DNA from: Treponema sp.
GTDB lineage: Bacteria; Spirochaetota; Spirochaetia; Treponematales; Treponemataceae
Direction: 5' to 3'
Assembly: GCA_018384055.1 (NCBI GenBank)
Contig: JAHAZL010000043.1
Span: 1-54,341 of the forward strand
Length of the DNA stretch: 54,341 bases
Positions within the stretch are counted from its first letter, which is position 1, and every line of letters starts with the position of its first letter. Below the pieces are notes generated by a model, which was not told where the DNA came from, did not search any database, and saw nothing but the letters and a program-made list of their open reading frames with translations. The position numbers were made by a program, and so were the translations under genes. Positions 1 through 9,547 of the stretch are shown here, one piece after another.

Positions 1-91
1 ATTATAATCTATTTATTTAAAATCTTCTATATACTAAAAACTTAGATTATGTTAGAATAGGTCATCTTTTTTAATATATTCAGGGGATTTT

Positions 92-3000
92 ATGTACAAG
101 AGTGTTGATCCAAAAGCAGATTTTCCAAAGCAGGAAGAAGAAGTTTTAAAGTTCTGGGAACAGAACAACACATTCAAGAAATCATTGGACCAGAGAGAAG
201 GCTGTGAAGAATATGTATTCTTTGACGGCCCACCATTTGCAACTGGTCTTCCACACTTCGGACACTTTATTCCATCAACAATCAAAGATATTATTCCTCG
301 CTACCAGACAATGAAAGGCAAAAAGGCTGACCGCCGTTTCGGATGGGACTGCCACGGCCTTCCAGTAGAAAATCTTATTGAAAAGGAACTTGGAATCAAT
401 TCAAAGCACGAAATCGAAGAATTCGGCATTGATAAGTTTAACGAAAAGTGCCGCGATTCAGTTTTGAAATACACAGCTGAATGGCGCAAGACAATTACCC
501 GTATGGGCCGTTGGGTTGACTTTGACCGCGACTACAAGACAATGAATCCAGACTTCATGGAATCCATTTGGTGGGTTGCAAAGTCACTATGGGACAAAGG
601 CCTCATCTATGAAGGTCAGTACATTCTCCCGTATTGTCCACGCTGCTCGACAGTTCTTTCTTCTCACGAACTTGCACAGGGATACAAGGACAAGCAGGAT
701 CCTGCAGTTACAATCAGATTCAAGGTAAAATCTTTGCCAGCTGCCATCGGTGACAGTGATCTTGAAAACACATATTTCATTGCGTGGACAACAACACCAT
801 GGACATTGCCATCTAACCTGGGTCTTTGTATGGGGCCAGACGTTGAATATGTTAAGCTTAAGGACAAGTCGGACGGAACAAATTATATCTTTGCAAAGGC
901 CCGTGTTCCGGCATATTTCAAGAATGAAACTGACTATGAAATTATTTGGACACACAAGGGTAGTGAATTCGTAGGTGCAACTTACGAACCATTGTTCCCT
1001 TACTTCTCAGAGCTTGCAGATCCAAAGGTGTGTACAGAAAAGTCAGGTCAGCCTTGTTCTGCAGGTGCTTTCCGCATGTTCAACGCCGACTATGTTTCTA
1101 CAGAAGACGGTACAGGTATCGTTCATATTGCACCTGCCTTCGGTGAAGAAGACAACAAGGTGTTCGCAGGCAGTGGCGTTCCAAATGTCCAGCCATTGGA
1201 CGCAGAATGTAAGTTTACAAAGGAAGTTACTGACTATCAGGGAATCTTCGTTAAGGACGCAGACAAAGACATCATGGATCGCCTCAAGAAGGAAGGCAAG
1301 CTTGTTAAGCGCGAGACTGTAAACCACCAGTATCCACACTGCTGGAGATGTGGTTCACCTCTCATTTACCGTGGTATCGGTTCATGGTTCGTAAAGGTAG
1401 CTGACCATCACGATTCACTTCTTAAGGCTAACAGCCAGATCAAGTGGCAGCCGGGTCACATCAAGGAAGGTCGCTTCGGTAAGTGGCTTGCAGGTAGCCG
1501 TGACTGGGCAGTAAGCCGCAACCGCTATTGGGGTAATCCAATTCCAATCTGGAAGTGTGATGATCCAGAATGTAACCACCGCCTCTGCGTTGGAAGCCGC
1601 CAGGAACTCAAGGATCTTAGCGGAACATATCCAGAAGACCTTCACAAGCAGTTCGTAGACAAGATCACTTTCAAGTGTCCAAAATGCAACAGGGGCACAA
1701 TGAAGCGCATTCCTGAAGTTTTCGACTGCTGGTTTGAATCAGGTTCAATGCCTTACGGACAGCAGCACTATCCGTTTGAAAACAAGGAATTCTTTGAAAG
1801 CCATTTCCCTGCAAACTTCATTTCCGAAGGCCTCGATCAGACACGCGGATGGTTCTATACGCTTACAATTCTTGCAAGCCATCTATTTGATAAGCCTGCA
1901 TTCCAGAACTGTATTGTAAACGGTCTTGTTCTTGCTTCAGACGGGCGCAAGATGTCCAAGTCCCTCAAGAACTATACAGACCCGGTTGAAGCCATCAACA
2001 TGTTTGGAGCCGACGCTCTCCGCCTGTTCCTCATGCATTCTGCAGTCGTAAAGGCCGATGACCTTAAGTACAGCGATGACGGTGTTCGTGAAGTTATCAA
2101 GGCAATCATCCTTCCGTTGTGGAACTCATATTCGTTCTTCGTTCAGTACGCAAATATTGACGGCGTTACTTGTACAGGCCATGAATTTGACAGCAAGCTT
2201 CCGGACAATCCTCTTGACCGCTGGATTCTTTCAGTGGCACAGAAGATGGTAAAGGATGTTACTGCAGCCCTTGATGACTATGACTTGAGTGCTGCAATTG
2301 ACCCAATGCTTTCTTTCATTGACTCAATCAATAACTGGTACATCCGCCGCAACCGACGCCGTTTCTGGAAGTCTGGAAGCGACAACGACAAGATGGAAGC
2401 ATACGGAGCTCTTTACAGTGCCCTCAAGACATTTGCTCTTGTTGCAGCTCCATTCGTTCCATTCATTACGGAAGAAATCTGGCAGAATCTTAAGACTTCT
2501 GAAGACAAGGATTCCGTTCACCTTTCTGACTATCCTGTTTACAACGAAAAGTTCCGTGACGAAACACTGGAATTCCAGATGGCTTCAGTACAGAAGGCTG
2601 TTTCAATGGGTCGTTCACTCCGCAACACATTCAACCTTAAGAACCGTCAGCCTCTTGCAAGCGTAGCACTCGTTACACGCAATGCAGAAGAAAGGAAGGT
2701 TCTTGACAGCATGCGCGATACAATTGCAGAAGAGCTCAATGTCAAGGAAGTAATCTTCCACGAGAAGGAAGACGAGCTCGTTGAATACAGCGCAAAGGCA
2801 AACTTCCGCGTTCTTGGAAAACTCCTTGGCGGGAACATGAAGCTTGCCGCAGCAGAAATCACAAAGCTTACAGGCGAACAGATTGCTTCAATGCTCAACG
2901 GTTCTAAGCTTGTAATCAATGTTGCAGGTGCTGATGTAGAACTTACAGAAGAAAACCTCATTGTTGAACGCAAGGAAAAGGAAGACCTTAAGGTAATCAA

Positions 3001-3301
3001 CGAAGGAACCCTTACAGTTGGTCTTGATACAAAGATTACTGATGAACTTAAGAAAGAAGGTTATGCCCGTGACTTGGTTCGCGGAATTCAGAACCTCAGA
3101 AAGGAAAGCGGATTCGAAATCACAGACAGAATCAATCTTTCTGTTGGCGGTGATGCTTCCCTCAAGGATGCCTTTGAAATGTTCAGGGACTTCATTGCAG
3201 GTGAAACACTTTCAGCAAGCGCACAGTGGGTTGACGGCCTTAAGGGTACAGAAATCGACTGTGAAGATGCAAAGTGGACAATGAGCGTAGTTAAGGCTTA
3301 A
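92..3301 (+). CDS. ileS: isoleucyl-tRNA synthetase, eukaryote-like type
   Basis: This enzyme charges tRNA-Ile with isoleucine in the cytoplasm. It is a class I synthetase of 1069 residues. The HIGH-type motif is HFGH (residues 55-58), inside the stretch PPFATGLPHFGH, and KMSKS lies at residues 620-624. Cys pairs (CPRC, CWRCG, CPKC) suggest zinc sites. The PPFATGLPH context and the length match the eukaryote-like IleRS clade, known from the literature to include mupirocin-insensitive enzymes, rather than the E. coli-like clade; this assignment is mine by eye. The start is the ATG at 92, with an AGGGG ribosome site just upstream. Codon use is rich in AAG and C-ending codons compared with the lipoprotein genes that follow, suggesting high expression. 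It begins the window and is followed after 27 bases by a lipoprotein gene. Confidence 0.97.
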   Translation: MYKSVDPKADFPKQEEEVLKFWEQNNTFKKSLDQREGCEEYVFFDGPPFATGLPHFGHFIPSTIKDIIPRYQTMKGKKADRRFGWDCHGLPVENLIEKELGINSKHEIEEFGIDKFNEKCRDSVLKYTAEWRKTITRMGRWVDFDRDYKTMNPDFMESIWWVAKSLWDKGLIYEGQYILPYCPRCSTVLSSHELAQGYKDKQDPAVTIRFKVKSLPAAIGDSDLENTYFIAWTTTPWTLPSNLGLCMGPDVEYVKLKDKSDGTNYIFAKARVPAYFKNETDYEIIWTHKGSEFVGATYEPLFPYFSELADPKVCTEKSGQPCSAGAFRMFNADYVSTEDGTGIVHIAPAFGEEDNKVFAGSGVPNVQPLDAECKFTKEVTDYQGIFVKDADKDIMDRLKKEGKLVKRETVNHQYPHCWRCGSPLIYRGIGSWFVKVADHHDSLLKANSQIKWQPGHIKEGRFGKWLAGSRDWAVSRNRYWGNPIPIWKCDDPECNHRLCVGSRQELKDLSGTYPEDLHKQFVDKITFKCPKCNRGTMKRIPEVFDCWFESGSMPYGQQHYPFENKEFFESHFPANFISEGLDQTRGWFYTLTILASHLFDKPAFQNCIVNGLVLASDGRKMSKSLKNYTDPVEAINMFGADALRLFLMHSAVVKADDLKYSDDGVREVIKAIILPLWNSYSFFVQYANIDGVTCTGHEFDSKLPDNPLDRWILSVAQKMVKDVTAALDDYDLSAAIDPMLSFIDSINNWYIRRNRRRFWKSGSDNDKMEAYGALYSALKTFALVAAPFVPFITEEIWQNLKTSEDKDSVHLSDYPVYNEKFRDETLEFQMASVQKAVSMGRSLRNTFNLKNRQPLASVALVTRNAEERKVLDSMRDTIAEELNVKEVIFHEKEDELVEYSAKANFRVLGKLLGGNMKLAAAEITKLTGEQIASMLNGSKLVINVAGADVELTEENLIVERKEKEDLKVINEGTLTVGLDTKITDELKKEGYARDLVRGIQNLRKESGFEITDRINLSVGGDASLKDAFEMFRDFIAGETLSASAQWVDGLKGTEIDCEDAKWTMSVVKA

Positions 3302-3328
3302 TTGACCTTTAATATATAGGAGGGTGTC

Positions 3329-4282
3329 ATGAAAAGAATTAAGGTTTTGACTTGTATTTCGGTTTTCGTACTTGCCTTTATGGTCGGCTGTAAGTCTACC
3401 AAGGTTGAAGAACCGGAAATTCCCGAAACTTACATGCATCCTCTTGCAATGCTCTCTGACGATTTGAGCATTTACATGAGTGTTCCTGTAAAAGAACACA
3501 AAGAACTAGTAACAAATGTTGTTACTTCCATGATATATGGAATGACAGCAGAGAACGCTGCAAAAATTTGTGATCGCACGGAAACTTTATATTCAGGACT
3601 TGGAACTGTAAAAGACAGATCTCATCTTGAAACTGCATCTTGGACATCCGTTCCAAAAATTGCCGTCAGCTCTCTAATGACACAAAAGAACGGTTTCAAG
3701 AAGCAAATCGTTCAGTTTGATGAAGTCTCATTGGCAAAATATTATAATGCCCAGAGCGGTTTTGAAATTGCGTTCCCGTCAACAAAAATCGTTTGCTTTT
3801 CAAGAACCCTTAATCCTATGCTTGAAAAGTTTGCAAGAGTTGAACCTATTGCAGACACTGAATACAACAAATGGATCAACAGGGAATCTAATGACATTCT
3901 TTTCTACATAACAAGACCCGGGCAGTATCTTAGAAACCTTATCGGTCAGAGCATTTCCATCGGTACCGACAAGATATATGGAAGCCTGTCCTACAAGCCT
4001 GATCCAAAAAGACCGGGACATTATTCCGGAACATACAATCTTTCATTCTACATTCACCTTACAAATAAAAAGGCTGCTTCTGCTTTGCGTGGGCTTCTTT
4101 CTCTTTCGTTCTCGATGATGGGAGGAAGTGTTGAACAGACTGATGCTGAAACACTTTTCCTCTCTGGAGTTGAAGTAACAGACAAACAGATTAAGGATCT
4201 TTTTATGCGTGATCCTATTACCGGCAAACATTACAAGGTTGTAGGTGATGAAGTTATTGAAGAATCAGTGAGAAATAAATAG
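3329..4282 (+). CDS. putative lipoprotein of unknown function
   Basis: I do not recognise a family for this 317-residue protein. It begins with a lysine/arginine-containing stretch and a hydrophobic segment ending in FMVGC, a lipobox with the acylated Cys at about residue 21, so it should be a membrane-anchored lipoprotein. The mature part starts KSTKVEEPE and is of mixed composition with no transmembrane segment or obvious repeat. The ribosome site is strong (AGGAGG, 7 bases before the ATG). It sits between ileS and a second small lipoprotein, 6 bases upstream of the latter, so the two are probably cotranscribed. Confidence 0.85.
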   Translation: MKRIKVLTCISVFVLAFMVGCKSTKVEEPEIPETYMHPLAMLSDDLSIYMSVPVKEHKELVTNVVTSMIYGMTAENAAKICDRTETLYSGLGTVKDRSHLETASWTSVPKIAVSSLMTQKNGFKKQIVQFDEVSLAKYYNAQSGFEIAFPSTKIVCFSRTLNPMLEKFARVEPIADTEYNKWINRESNDILFYITRPGQYLRNLIGQSISIGTDKIYGSLSYKPDPKRPGHYSGTYNLSFYIHLTNKKAASALRGLLSLSFSMMGGSVEQTDAETLFLSGVEVTDKQIKDLFMRDPITGKHYKVVGDEVIEESVRNK

Positions 4283-4288
4283 CACTTT

Positions 4289-4960
4289 ATGAAGATTCCT
4301 TTTTCCATTGCAATTGGCTTTATTTCGTCTGCCTTAATTTCCTGCGGAACATTTGAAATTATTGTTCCCGGTGAAAGCAAGGTTGTTGAGAGGAATATCA
4401 GCGAAGAGTATTTTGCGATTGCTGAAGTCTATAAAGGTCAATGCAATTACACCAAGGCCATTGAATATTATACTCTTGCCCTTAAAAACAAGGAGCTTCA
4501 TGATTCAGCCTACTACCAGATAGCTTTGTGTCAGGTTTACAATAGGAAGTGGATGGATGCAAGAAAGGCATTCGTTAGGCTACTTAAAAGAGATCCTGAT
4601 AATGCCACGTTGAAAATGTCTCTTGCTTATATAGAAGCTATGTGTGGTAACCTTAAAAAAGCTTCCCGGATGTATGAGGTGATCTGTACCGAAAGACCAG
4701 ATGATTCTGAACCTCTTGTAAATTATATAAATGTACTTATCGCTGATGAGAAATATCTTGAAGCAAAAGAAAAACTAAATCTTCTTGAAACTAAATTTCC
4801 TGATGAAGAGCATATTGATTCTTTGAAAAAGAAGATCTCTGAACTTGTTGAAGATGTTGCAGATACAAAAAAAGAAGTGGAGCCAAACAGTTCTCCTGAA
4901 GGTGAAGCAACACCCGAAGAAGACCTGTTTGGTCTTGATGAAGAGATTAAAGAAGATTAA
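4289..4960 (+). CDS. TPR-repeat lipoprotein
   Basis: This is a 223-residue exported protein. The N-terminus is a signal sequence ending in ALISCG, a plausible lipobox with Cys at residue 19. Residues about 40-160 carry tetratricopeptide-like helices (for example YFAIAEVYKGQCNYTKAIEY and a following unit with DSAYYQIALCQVY), which usually serve as protein-protein docking surfaces. The C-terminal 40 residues are acidic and low complexity. No Shine-Dalgarno is visible, so translation may be coupled to the upstream lipoprotein gene 6 bases away. Its last four bases overlap the end of the convergent gene at 4957. A specific partner cannot be inferred. Confidence 0.85.
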   Translation: MKIPFSIAIGFISSALISCGTFEIIVPGESKVVERNISEEYFAIAEVYKGQCNYTKAIEYYTLALKNKELHDSAYYQIALCQVYNRKWMDARKAFVRLLKRDPDNATLKMSLAYIEAMCGNLKKASRMYEVICTERPDDSEPLVNYINVLIADEKYLEAKEKLNLLETKFPDEEHIDSLKKKISELVEDVADTKKEVEPNSSPEGEATPEEDLFGLDEEIKED

Positions 4961-6453
4961 ATCTTAAGTTCTTCGTCAATCTCAAAATCTTCCGAATCAT
5001 TCAAATTCTCAGATTCTTCCTGTTCTGCAGGTGGCTCGGGAATAGATTCAAGGAATTTTTCATCCTCAGACTTTTCTACAGGCCTGTCTTCCTCCTGAAA
5101 GGATTCTGATGCAAGGAAATCTTTATAACGTTCTGGATTTACCCTAAAAGCAATGATTGGAGAATCTGGATCCGCCATTGCACGGTTAAGTGCTTCGATG
5201 CTTTCGTTGGCAAGTCTTGCACCTGAAATAAGTCTGAGTGAGCGACTTGAGATACCTATGAAAATTGACAGTCCGGAATTTGCTTCGGCAAGAACCTTTG
5301 CAAGTGTTCCACGAAGGGCTTCTGCAGTAACCAAAGCCTGGTCTGTGTTCTGGTTCTGTACGATTCCGCTAAGTCCGTCGCTGCCATAATTGAATACAAG
5401 ATCATTGAACTTGAATTTTTCAAGGATAATCTTACTGATTGTTTTTCCAACTTCCGATGTCCAGTCAATGTCAGGAATCCTGATGGAGAAGAGGGAAAGA
5501 TCCTGATCGCTTGAAGCAGAACGCAGAAGTTCGCTGTCAAGTCGAGTGAGCATGTATTCTTCCCAGCCAAATCCTGTGTCAGGACAGAATAGTCCCTTGG
5601 GTTCATCTTCTACTGTTTTGCTTTCGTTATTTCCTGTAGATGCATTATCTGTTTCTCCTGGTTCTTCCTTTTTTTCCTCGTTAAGGAAAGCAAGAACATC
5701 TTCTTCTTCTTCTTCTTCCTCTTCTTTATTTGTTTCAGTAGTTTCGAGTTCAGTTTTAATGTCATCAATGGATACTGATGAATCTTCAGATGACGAATTT
5801 TCTTCCGGGTTTTCTTCCATGTCGGATTCACTGAGAGAAGAAAGCTGGCTGTTTATTTCGCTTGTTTCTTCTGCAGTAAGGTCGTAGGTTGAAACATCAG
5901 GATATTCTATTTCGTCTTCGTCAAGGTCATCATTTTCAGCTTCTGTTGGGAATGATCCGTTCCTGACATAGACTATAAGGTAGACGCCAGTAACAATTGT
6001 GGCTGCAAGAATTACAATGAAAGCAATTCTTCCCTTGTAGAAAATTGATGATGGCTTAAGTTTATAGATTGAAGCGTGAATGTTTACAGGAATTCCATTA
6101 GATGCAAAAACCTTTGTTGTTCTTGAAGCAACCAGATATCCCTTGATGTTGTTCAAGTCCTTCATGTCTTTAGGGTATGAAAGAATGAGCTCGTTTCCGT
6201 ATGTAAGCTGAATGCCGGCAATGTCCGAAACATTTCCTAGACTTACAAGGATTTCTTCATAAAACTTCTGAGTTCTAGGAAGGTTTGCCAGGCTGATTCT
6301 ACTTACATCCCTTGTTATGTCATTGAATCTTTCGGAAGCTTTTTCCTCTCCCTGTCTATATTCAACAAAGAGTGAAGCAATGTAGAGCACTACTGTTAGA
6401 ATGTATACTGAAATAATTGCGACAGTAAACGCAGTATTTTTTTTTGTTTTCAT
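4957..6453 (-). CDS. membrane protein with degenerate GGDEF-like domain
   Basis: From the ATG at 6453 this is 498 residues; a TTG 36 bases upstream is possible but less likely. Two membrane segments (about 9-31 and 143-163) flank a roughly 110-residue extracytoplasmic part that may be a sensor. Then comes a long acidic linker with a run of glutamates, and from about 288 to 440 a fold pattern like a diguanylate cyclase domain: DTGFGWEEYMLTRLDSEL at its start and FNYGSDGLSGIV where an active enzyme has GGDEF. The signature here is GSDGL (357-361), so catalysis is not expected. A structural or nucleotide-sensing role is my inference. The start lies two bases beyond the stop of the DUF115 gene, suggesting translational coupling. 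Confidence 0.72.
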   Translation of the reverse strand: MKTKKNTAFTVAIISVYILTVVLYIASLFVEYRQGEEKASERFNDITRDVSRISLANLPRTQKFYEEILVSLGNVSDIAGIQLTYGNELILSYPKDMKDLNNIKGYLVASRTTKVFASNGIPVNIHASIYKLKPSSIFYKGRIAFIVILAATIVTGVYLIVYVRNGSFPTEAENDDLDEDEIEYPDVSTYDLTAEETSEINSQLSSLSESDMEENPEENSSSEDSSVSIDDIKTELETTETNKEEEEEEEEDVLAFLNEEKKEEPGETDNASTGNNESKTVEDEPKGLFCPDTGFGWEEYMLTRLDSELLRSASSDQDLSLFSIRIPDIDWTSEVGKTISKIILEKFKFNDLVFNYGSDGLSGIVQNQNTDQALVTAEALRGTLAKVLAEANSGLSIFIGISSRSLRLISGARLANESIEALNRAMADPDSPIIAFRVNPERYKDFLASESFQEEDRPVEKSEDEKFLESIPEPPAEQEESENLNDSEDFEIDEELKI

Positions 6454-6454
6454 A

Positions 6455-7975
6455 TTATAAATTATAGTATAGCAATAATTGTAATGCAAGACTAATATCT
6501 TCTGTTATTGTTTCTTTTCCAGATGCTGCAAAAAGCGGAAGCAGGGAGATGAGTTCCCTTGAACCCAAAATTTCCTTTACGGTATGTGAAAGGGAAATTT
6601 CGTCCATTCTGGCGGCAAGGGACTGAACCTTTTCAATATAAGATGAAATAAATGCTTTGAAATCAAATGCCGACGGTGTTGGCGTATTTGAATTTATGGG
6701 AGAAGAGATGGCCGTAAATACACTTCCATTTTGTTTTAGATTGTGCTTCGAGGCCCATTGAAGGAGCGTTGACCCGTAGGAGGCAAGAATTTTGTTTGTA
6801 AATGCTGATTTTCCAAGTTTCCCTAAAAGTCCCTTTTCTGTTTTCTCAAGGTCTGTCCGGAACATCAGTGTTGAATATTTTTCTTCTGATGAAGAGATTC
6901 TGCTGGATGAACTGTAGAATTTTTTTTCAAGATATGTTCCTCGACAGTAAGGTTTGCCGTCTGAGTAGGCAAAGTCTGCCCCAAAGAATTCAATTTGCCT
7001 GAATTTTTGCTGTCTTGCCCAATCGGCTGCTGCAATAGTTACTGTGCCTGAACCGCTTTCAGTGTAAGGAATAGCAGCCTTGTCTGCTATAAGACTTGCA
7101 AGAGGATGGTTGCTTCTTATAAAGAAGATTTTGTTTCCCTTTTCAGATACCGTACGAACCGTTTCTGGATTGGAAGAAATGTCAAAAATAAAAACAGTCC
7201 GGCATTTTGTAATACCAAGAAAGTGTTCCGATGAAACCTGCTGAGCATCTACAGAAACTACAGCATCAGGGACGATATGGTAATTCAGCAATGTACCGTA
7301 GGCAGTGTCTGTAGATACGATGTAGGTGCATTCTTTCTCCCATTTTAATTGTTCAATTGAATTGTCCAGTGTAGGCCCCGCTGCTATGATTGCGGCCTTT
7401 GTTTTCCCTTCAGGAATTTTTACAGGGGTATTGATGAAACCGGATTGGCTCATGTGTTTAAGGTTTGAAAGAATGTTTATATGCCAGTGCTTTCCAAAAT
7501 GAGCCTGGACAGAAATATCTGCAGAAATTGAATCAAGGCATTTATTTAGAAGTTCATTAACCCTTGCATCTGCATCAGGCAGTTCATCATGCCATGAACG
7601 GAGAAATAAAGTTGAAAGTTTTTTATGTAGAGAAGGAATGTAATTTTCTTTTGTGCATTGGCAGAAATTTTCCATGGTACATAATGCAACCCTTTCATTT
7701 TTCGAAAGTTCCTTTACAGTCTCAAGAGAAAGGCAGAAATCAAGGCTTTCATTATCAGATTCTACGGCGATTACTTTAAAGATATTTTCATTGGCAAGAA
7801 GGTTCTTTATGTGGAAGCCCCCTGCAATTCCAAAGACAATGATGCATCCAAAAAAATCTTCGGCAATTGAAAGCCTTTCTCCCGTAGGGTTGTATTTTGA
7901 ATGGGCAGGTTTTCCACTTTTGTATGTTGGAATAAGATGCCCTGTTTTTGCTTCTATGGTTCCAGAATAAATCAT
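6455..7975 (-). CDS. DUF115 / motility-accessory-factor-like protein (copy 2)
   Basis: This 506-residue protein carries the DUF115 (MAF_flag10-type) core, recognisable from AAIIAAGPTLDNS (about 194-206), the following VSTDTAYGTLLN, and PDAVVSVDAQ. In other bacteria proteins with this core act with flagellin nonulosonic-acid glycosylation, or resemble the pterin kinase MptE; the exact reaction is unsettled. There is no signal peptide, so it should be cytoplasmic. It overlaps the upstream DUF115 gene by ATGA and its stop is one base from the start of the degenerate GGDEF gene, so the three form a tight operon. The two DUF115 proteins share the domain but are clearly diverged. A role in modifying periplasmic flagellar filaments is an inference from family and genus. 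Confidence 0.8.
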   Translation of the reverse strand: MIYSGTIEAKTGHLIPTYKSGKPAHSKYNPTGERLSIAEDFFGCIIVFGIAGGFHIKNLLANENIFKVIAVESDNESLDFCLSLETVKELSKNERVALCTMENFCQCTKENYIPSLHKKLSTLFLRSWHDELPDADARVNELLNKCLDSISADISVQAHFGKHWHINILSNLKHMSQSGFINTPVKIPEGKTKAAIIAAGPTLDNSIEQLKWEKECTYIVSTDTAYGTLLNYHIVPDAVVSVDAQQVSSEHFLGITKCRTVFIFDISSNPETVRTVSEKGNKIFFIRSNHPLASLIADKAAIPYTESGSGTVTIAAADWARQQKFRQIEFFGADFAYSDGKPYCRGTYLEKKFYSSSSRISSSEEKYSTLMFRTDLEKTEKGLLGKLGKSAFTNKILASYGSTLLQWASKHNLKQNGSVFTAISSPINSNTPTPSAFDFKAFISSYIEKVQSLAARMDEISLSHTVKEILGSRELISLLPLFAASGKETITEDISLALQLLLYYNL

Positions 7976-9471
7976 TTTTCAATAGCCCTTGTAATGTCCT
8001 GCAGAAATTTTTTCATTCCTTCTTCCACAATGTTTTTTGCTTCATCGTAGGATGCCGTCCCCTGACTTCTTTCCATTACAACTGCTTCCGACGGAACAGC
8101 ATTGTGTATCCATTCCCTGTTCATGGAGTTTTTCAGGCATATTTCCTTTAGCTTTTTTATTTTGTCAGTTTTTATATTTTCGGCTTCAGTTTCAATAATC
8201 CCTGGTTTTATCTTGCTTTCGAAATCTTTTGTTTTAGTTTCAAAATCATTCCAGTCAATGTCAGGAATTTCCCCAAGGTCATATTCGTAACTGAACTTGT
8301 TGCTAAGCCTAAAAACCCTGCCATGAAAATCTGTTGAACAGAACCAGGATCTGTAAATGTCTATGGAGCCCTTGTTAAGTACGGCAGAAGAAATTCTTGT
8401 CTCTGTTGTTCTTAACCTGCAGTCAAACCTAGCATCGTTTTTTTCCAGTTCGTTTGGCTGTGTGTGTACGAATCCCTTTGAGAATGCAAGGTCAAGGCCA
8501 CAGTAGTATATGTTTCCGGTCGTTAGATTCATTGCAAGGTAAATGGCAGTCCCAGATACGCTACCGTTTCGTACTGCCTTAAGTCCTTTGAATCCTGATT
8601 CCATCAAAATATCTTCTGATGTACCGTCTCCATAGTAAAGAGGTACTATTGTAGTGCTGTCAATTATTGAGGCATAGGAACTTCCTTCTCCAGGTAAGGC
8701 AAGGGGAATGTTGCTTCTGTTTAAGGCAAAGGAAATGTGTTTTTTTGCATAATATCCCCCATCTGTTGAAATGCAGAGGTCCGGAACAATTCCGTTATGA
8801 ATCAGCGGGGTCAATGCGGAAGATACGGCAACAAGGAAAAATCTTTTCCTGTATTTTTTTATAAAACTAATGGAAGAATATAAACTTGGACCGCTTGCAC
8901 AAATCAATATGTCGCTGGTTCCCTTGTTTATGGTTGCGGTTTTCTTCGTGAAAAGAGAAAAGCGGAGGGCATTTTTTGTCCATCTTGTGGCAAAATAATT
9001 CCTGGTTCCAAGGACGGAACGGCTTTTGAGTACAGCCTTTTTTATCTGGTCCCAGGCATAGTTTGAAGTTTCAGGAAAGGCCTGGTCGGATGCTTTCCAG
9101 GAAAGGAAAAGACAGGATGCAATCCCTTCTTCTCCCATGGTTGAAAATATTTCTTCTGAAAGATTTTTGTTTGGTGTTCCGTCATTTGATTCTGCATAAA
9201 AGACTTTGTTCCATTTTGAATTGGATTGTTCAAAGCCTTTCGTAAACCTGATGCAAAAAAGTTTTGCGTTTGGAAATCTTTTTTTTAGGAATGGAACGCA
9301 GTAAGACAAGGCAGGTTCCGTAACAAGAATGAAGGAAGGACTAAACTGACATTCTGCAGTTTCAGCAAACCTTTCAGCCTCTTTTGAGGGGTTGTAAAAA
9401 GAATGGAGCCGGACATTATTGCATGAACAGGCCTGTTCTCCGTTTGGTGTATCTTTGAAAATAATGTCCAT
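7972..9471 (-). CDS. DUF115 / motility-accessory-factor-like protein (copy 1)
   Basis: This is a 499-residue cytoplasmic protein with the DUF115 core: DILICASGPSLYSS (about 187-200), then LVAVSSALTPLIHNGIVPD and CISTDGGYYAKKH, and the later GTAIYLAMNL and YYCGLDLAFSKGF. The N-terminal 180 residues are a divergent Rossmann-like region. Translation starts at the ATG at 9471, preceded by GGAG five bases away. It overlaps the next DUF115 gene by four bases. The gene follows an intrinsic terminator that closes the large acidic-repeat gene upstream, so it is expressed by readthrough or from a promoter I could not place. The same flagellin-modification inference applies as for its partner. Confidence 0.8.
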   Translation of the reverse strand: MDIIFKDTPNGEQACSCNNVRLHSFYNPSKEAERFAETAECQFSPSFILVTEPALSYCVPFLKKRFPNAKLFCIRFTKGFEQSNSKWNKVFYAESNDGTPNKNLSEEIFSTMGEEGIASCLFLSWKASDQAFPETSNYAWDQIKKAVLKSRSVLGTRNYFATRWTKNALRFSLFTKKTATINKGTSDILICASGPSLYSSISFIKKYRKRFFLVAVSSALTPLIHNGIVPDLCISTDGGYYAKKHISFALNRSNIPLALPGEGSSYASIIDSTTIVPLYYGDGTSEDILMESGFKGLKAVRNGSVSGTAIYLAMNLTTGNIYYCGLDLAFSKGFVHTQPNELEKNDARFDCRLRTTETRISSAVLNKGSIDIYRSWFCSTDFHGRVFRLSNKFSYEYDLGEIPDIDWNDFETKTKDFESKIKPGIIETEAENIKTDKIKKLKEICLKNSMNREWIHNAVPSEAVVMERSQGTASYDEAKNIVEEGMKKFLQDITRAIEK

Positions 9472-9480
9472 TTCGGCTCC

Positions 9481-9520
9481 ATAAAATAAAAGCCATATTT
9501 CCTTTTAGAAACATGGCTTT
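9481..9520 (-). terminator. intrinsic terminator after acidic repeat gene
   Basis: Read on the minus strand, AAAGCCAT (9520-9513) and ATGGCTTT (9496-9489) form a perfect 8-base stem with a 16-base loop, followed by a T-rich tail. It lies 28 bases past the stop of the acidic repeat gene and just before the ribosome site of the first DUF115 gene. Confidence 0.7.
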
Positions 9521-9547
9521 CCCTGTATTGTTAAATTCAACTTATGC

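Noticed and set aside
5546..5887. A plus-strand serine-rich ORF opposite the GGDEF-like gene
   Set aside because: It is the complement of the glutamate-rich linker and has no start signals.
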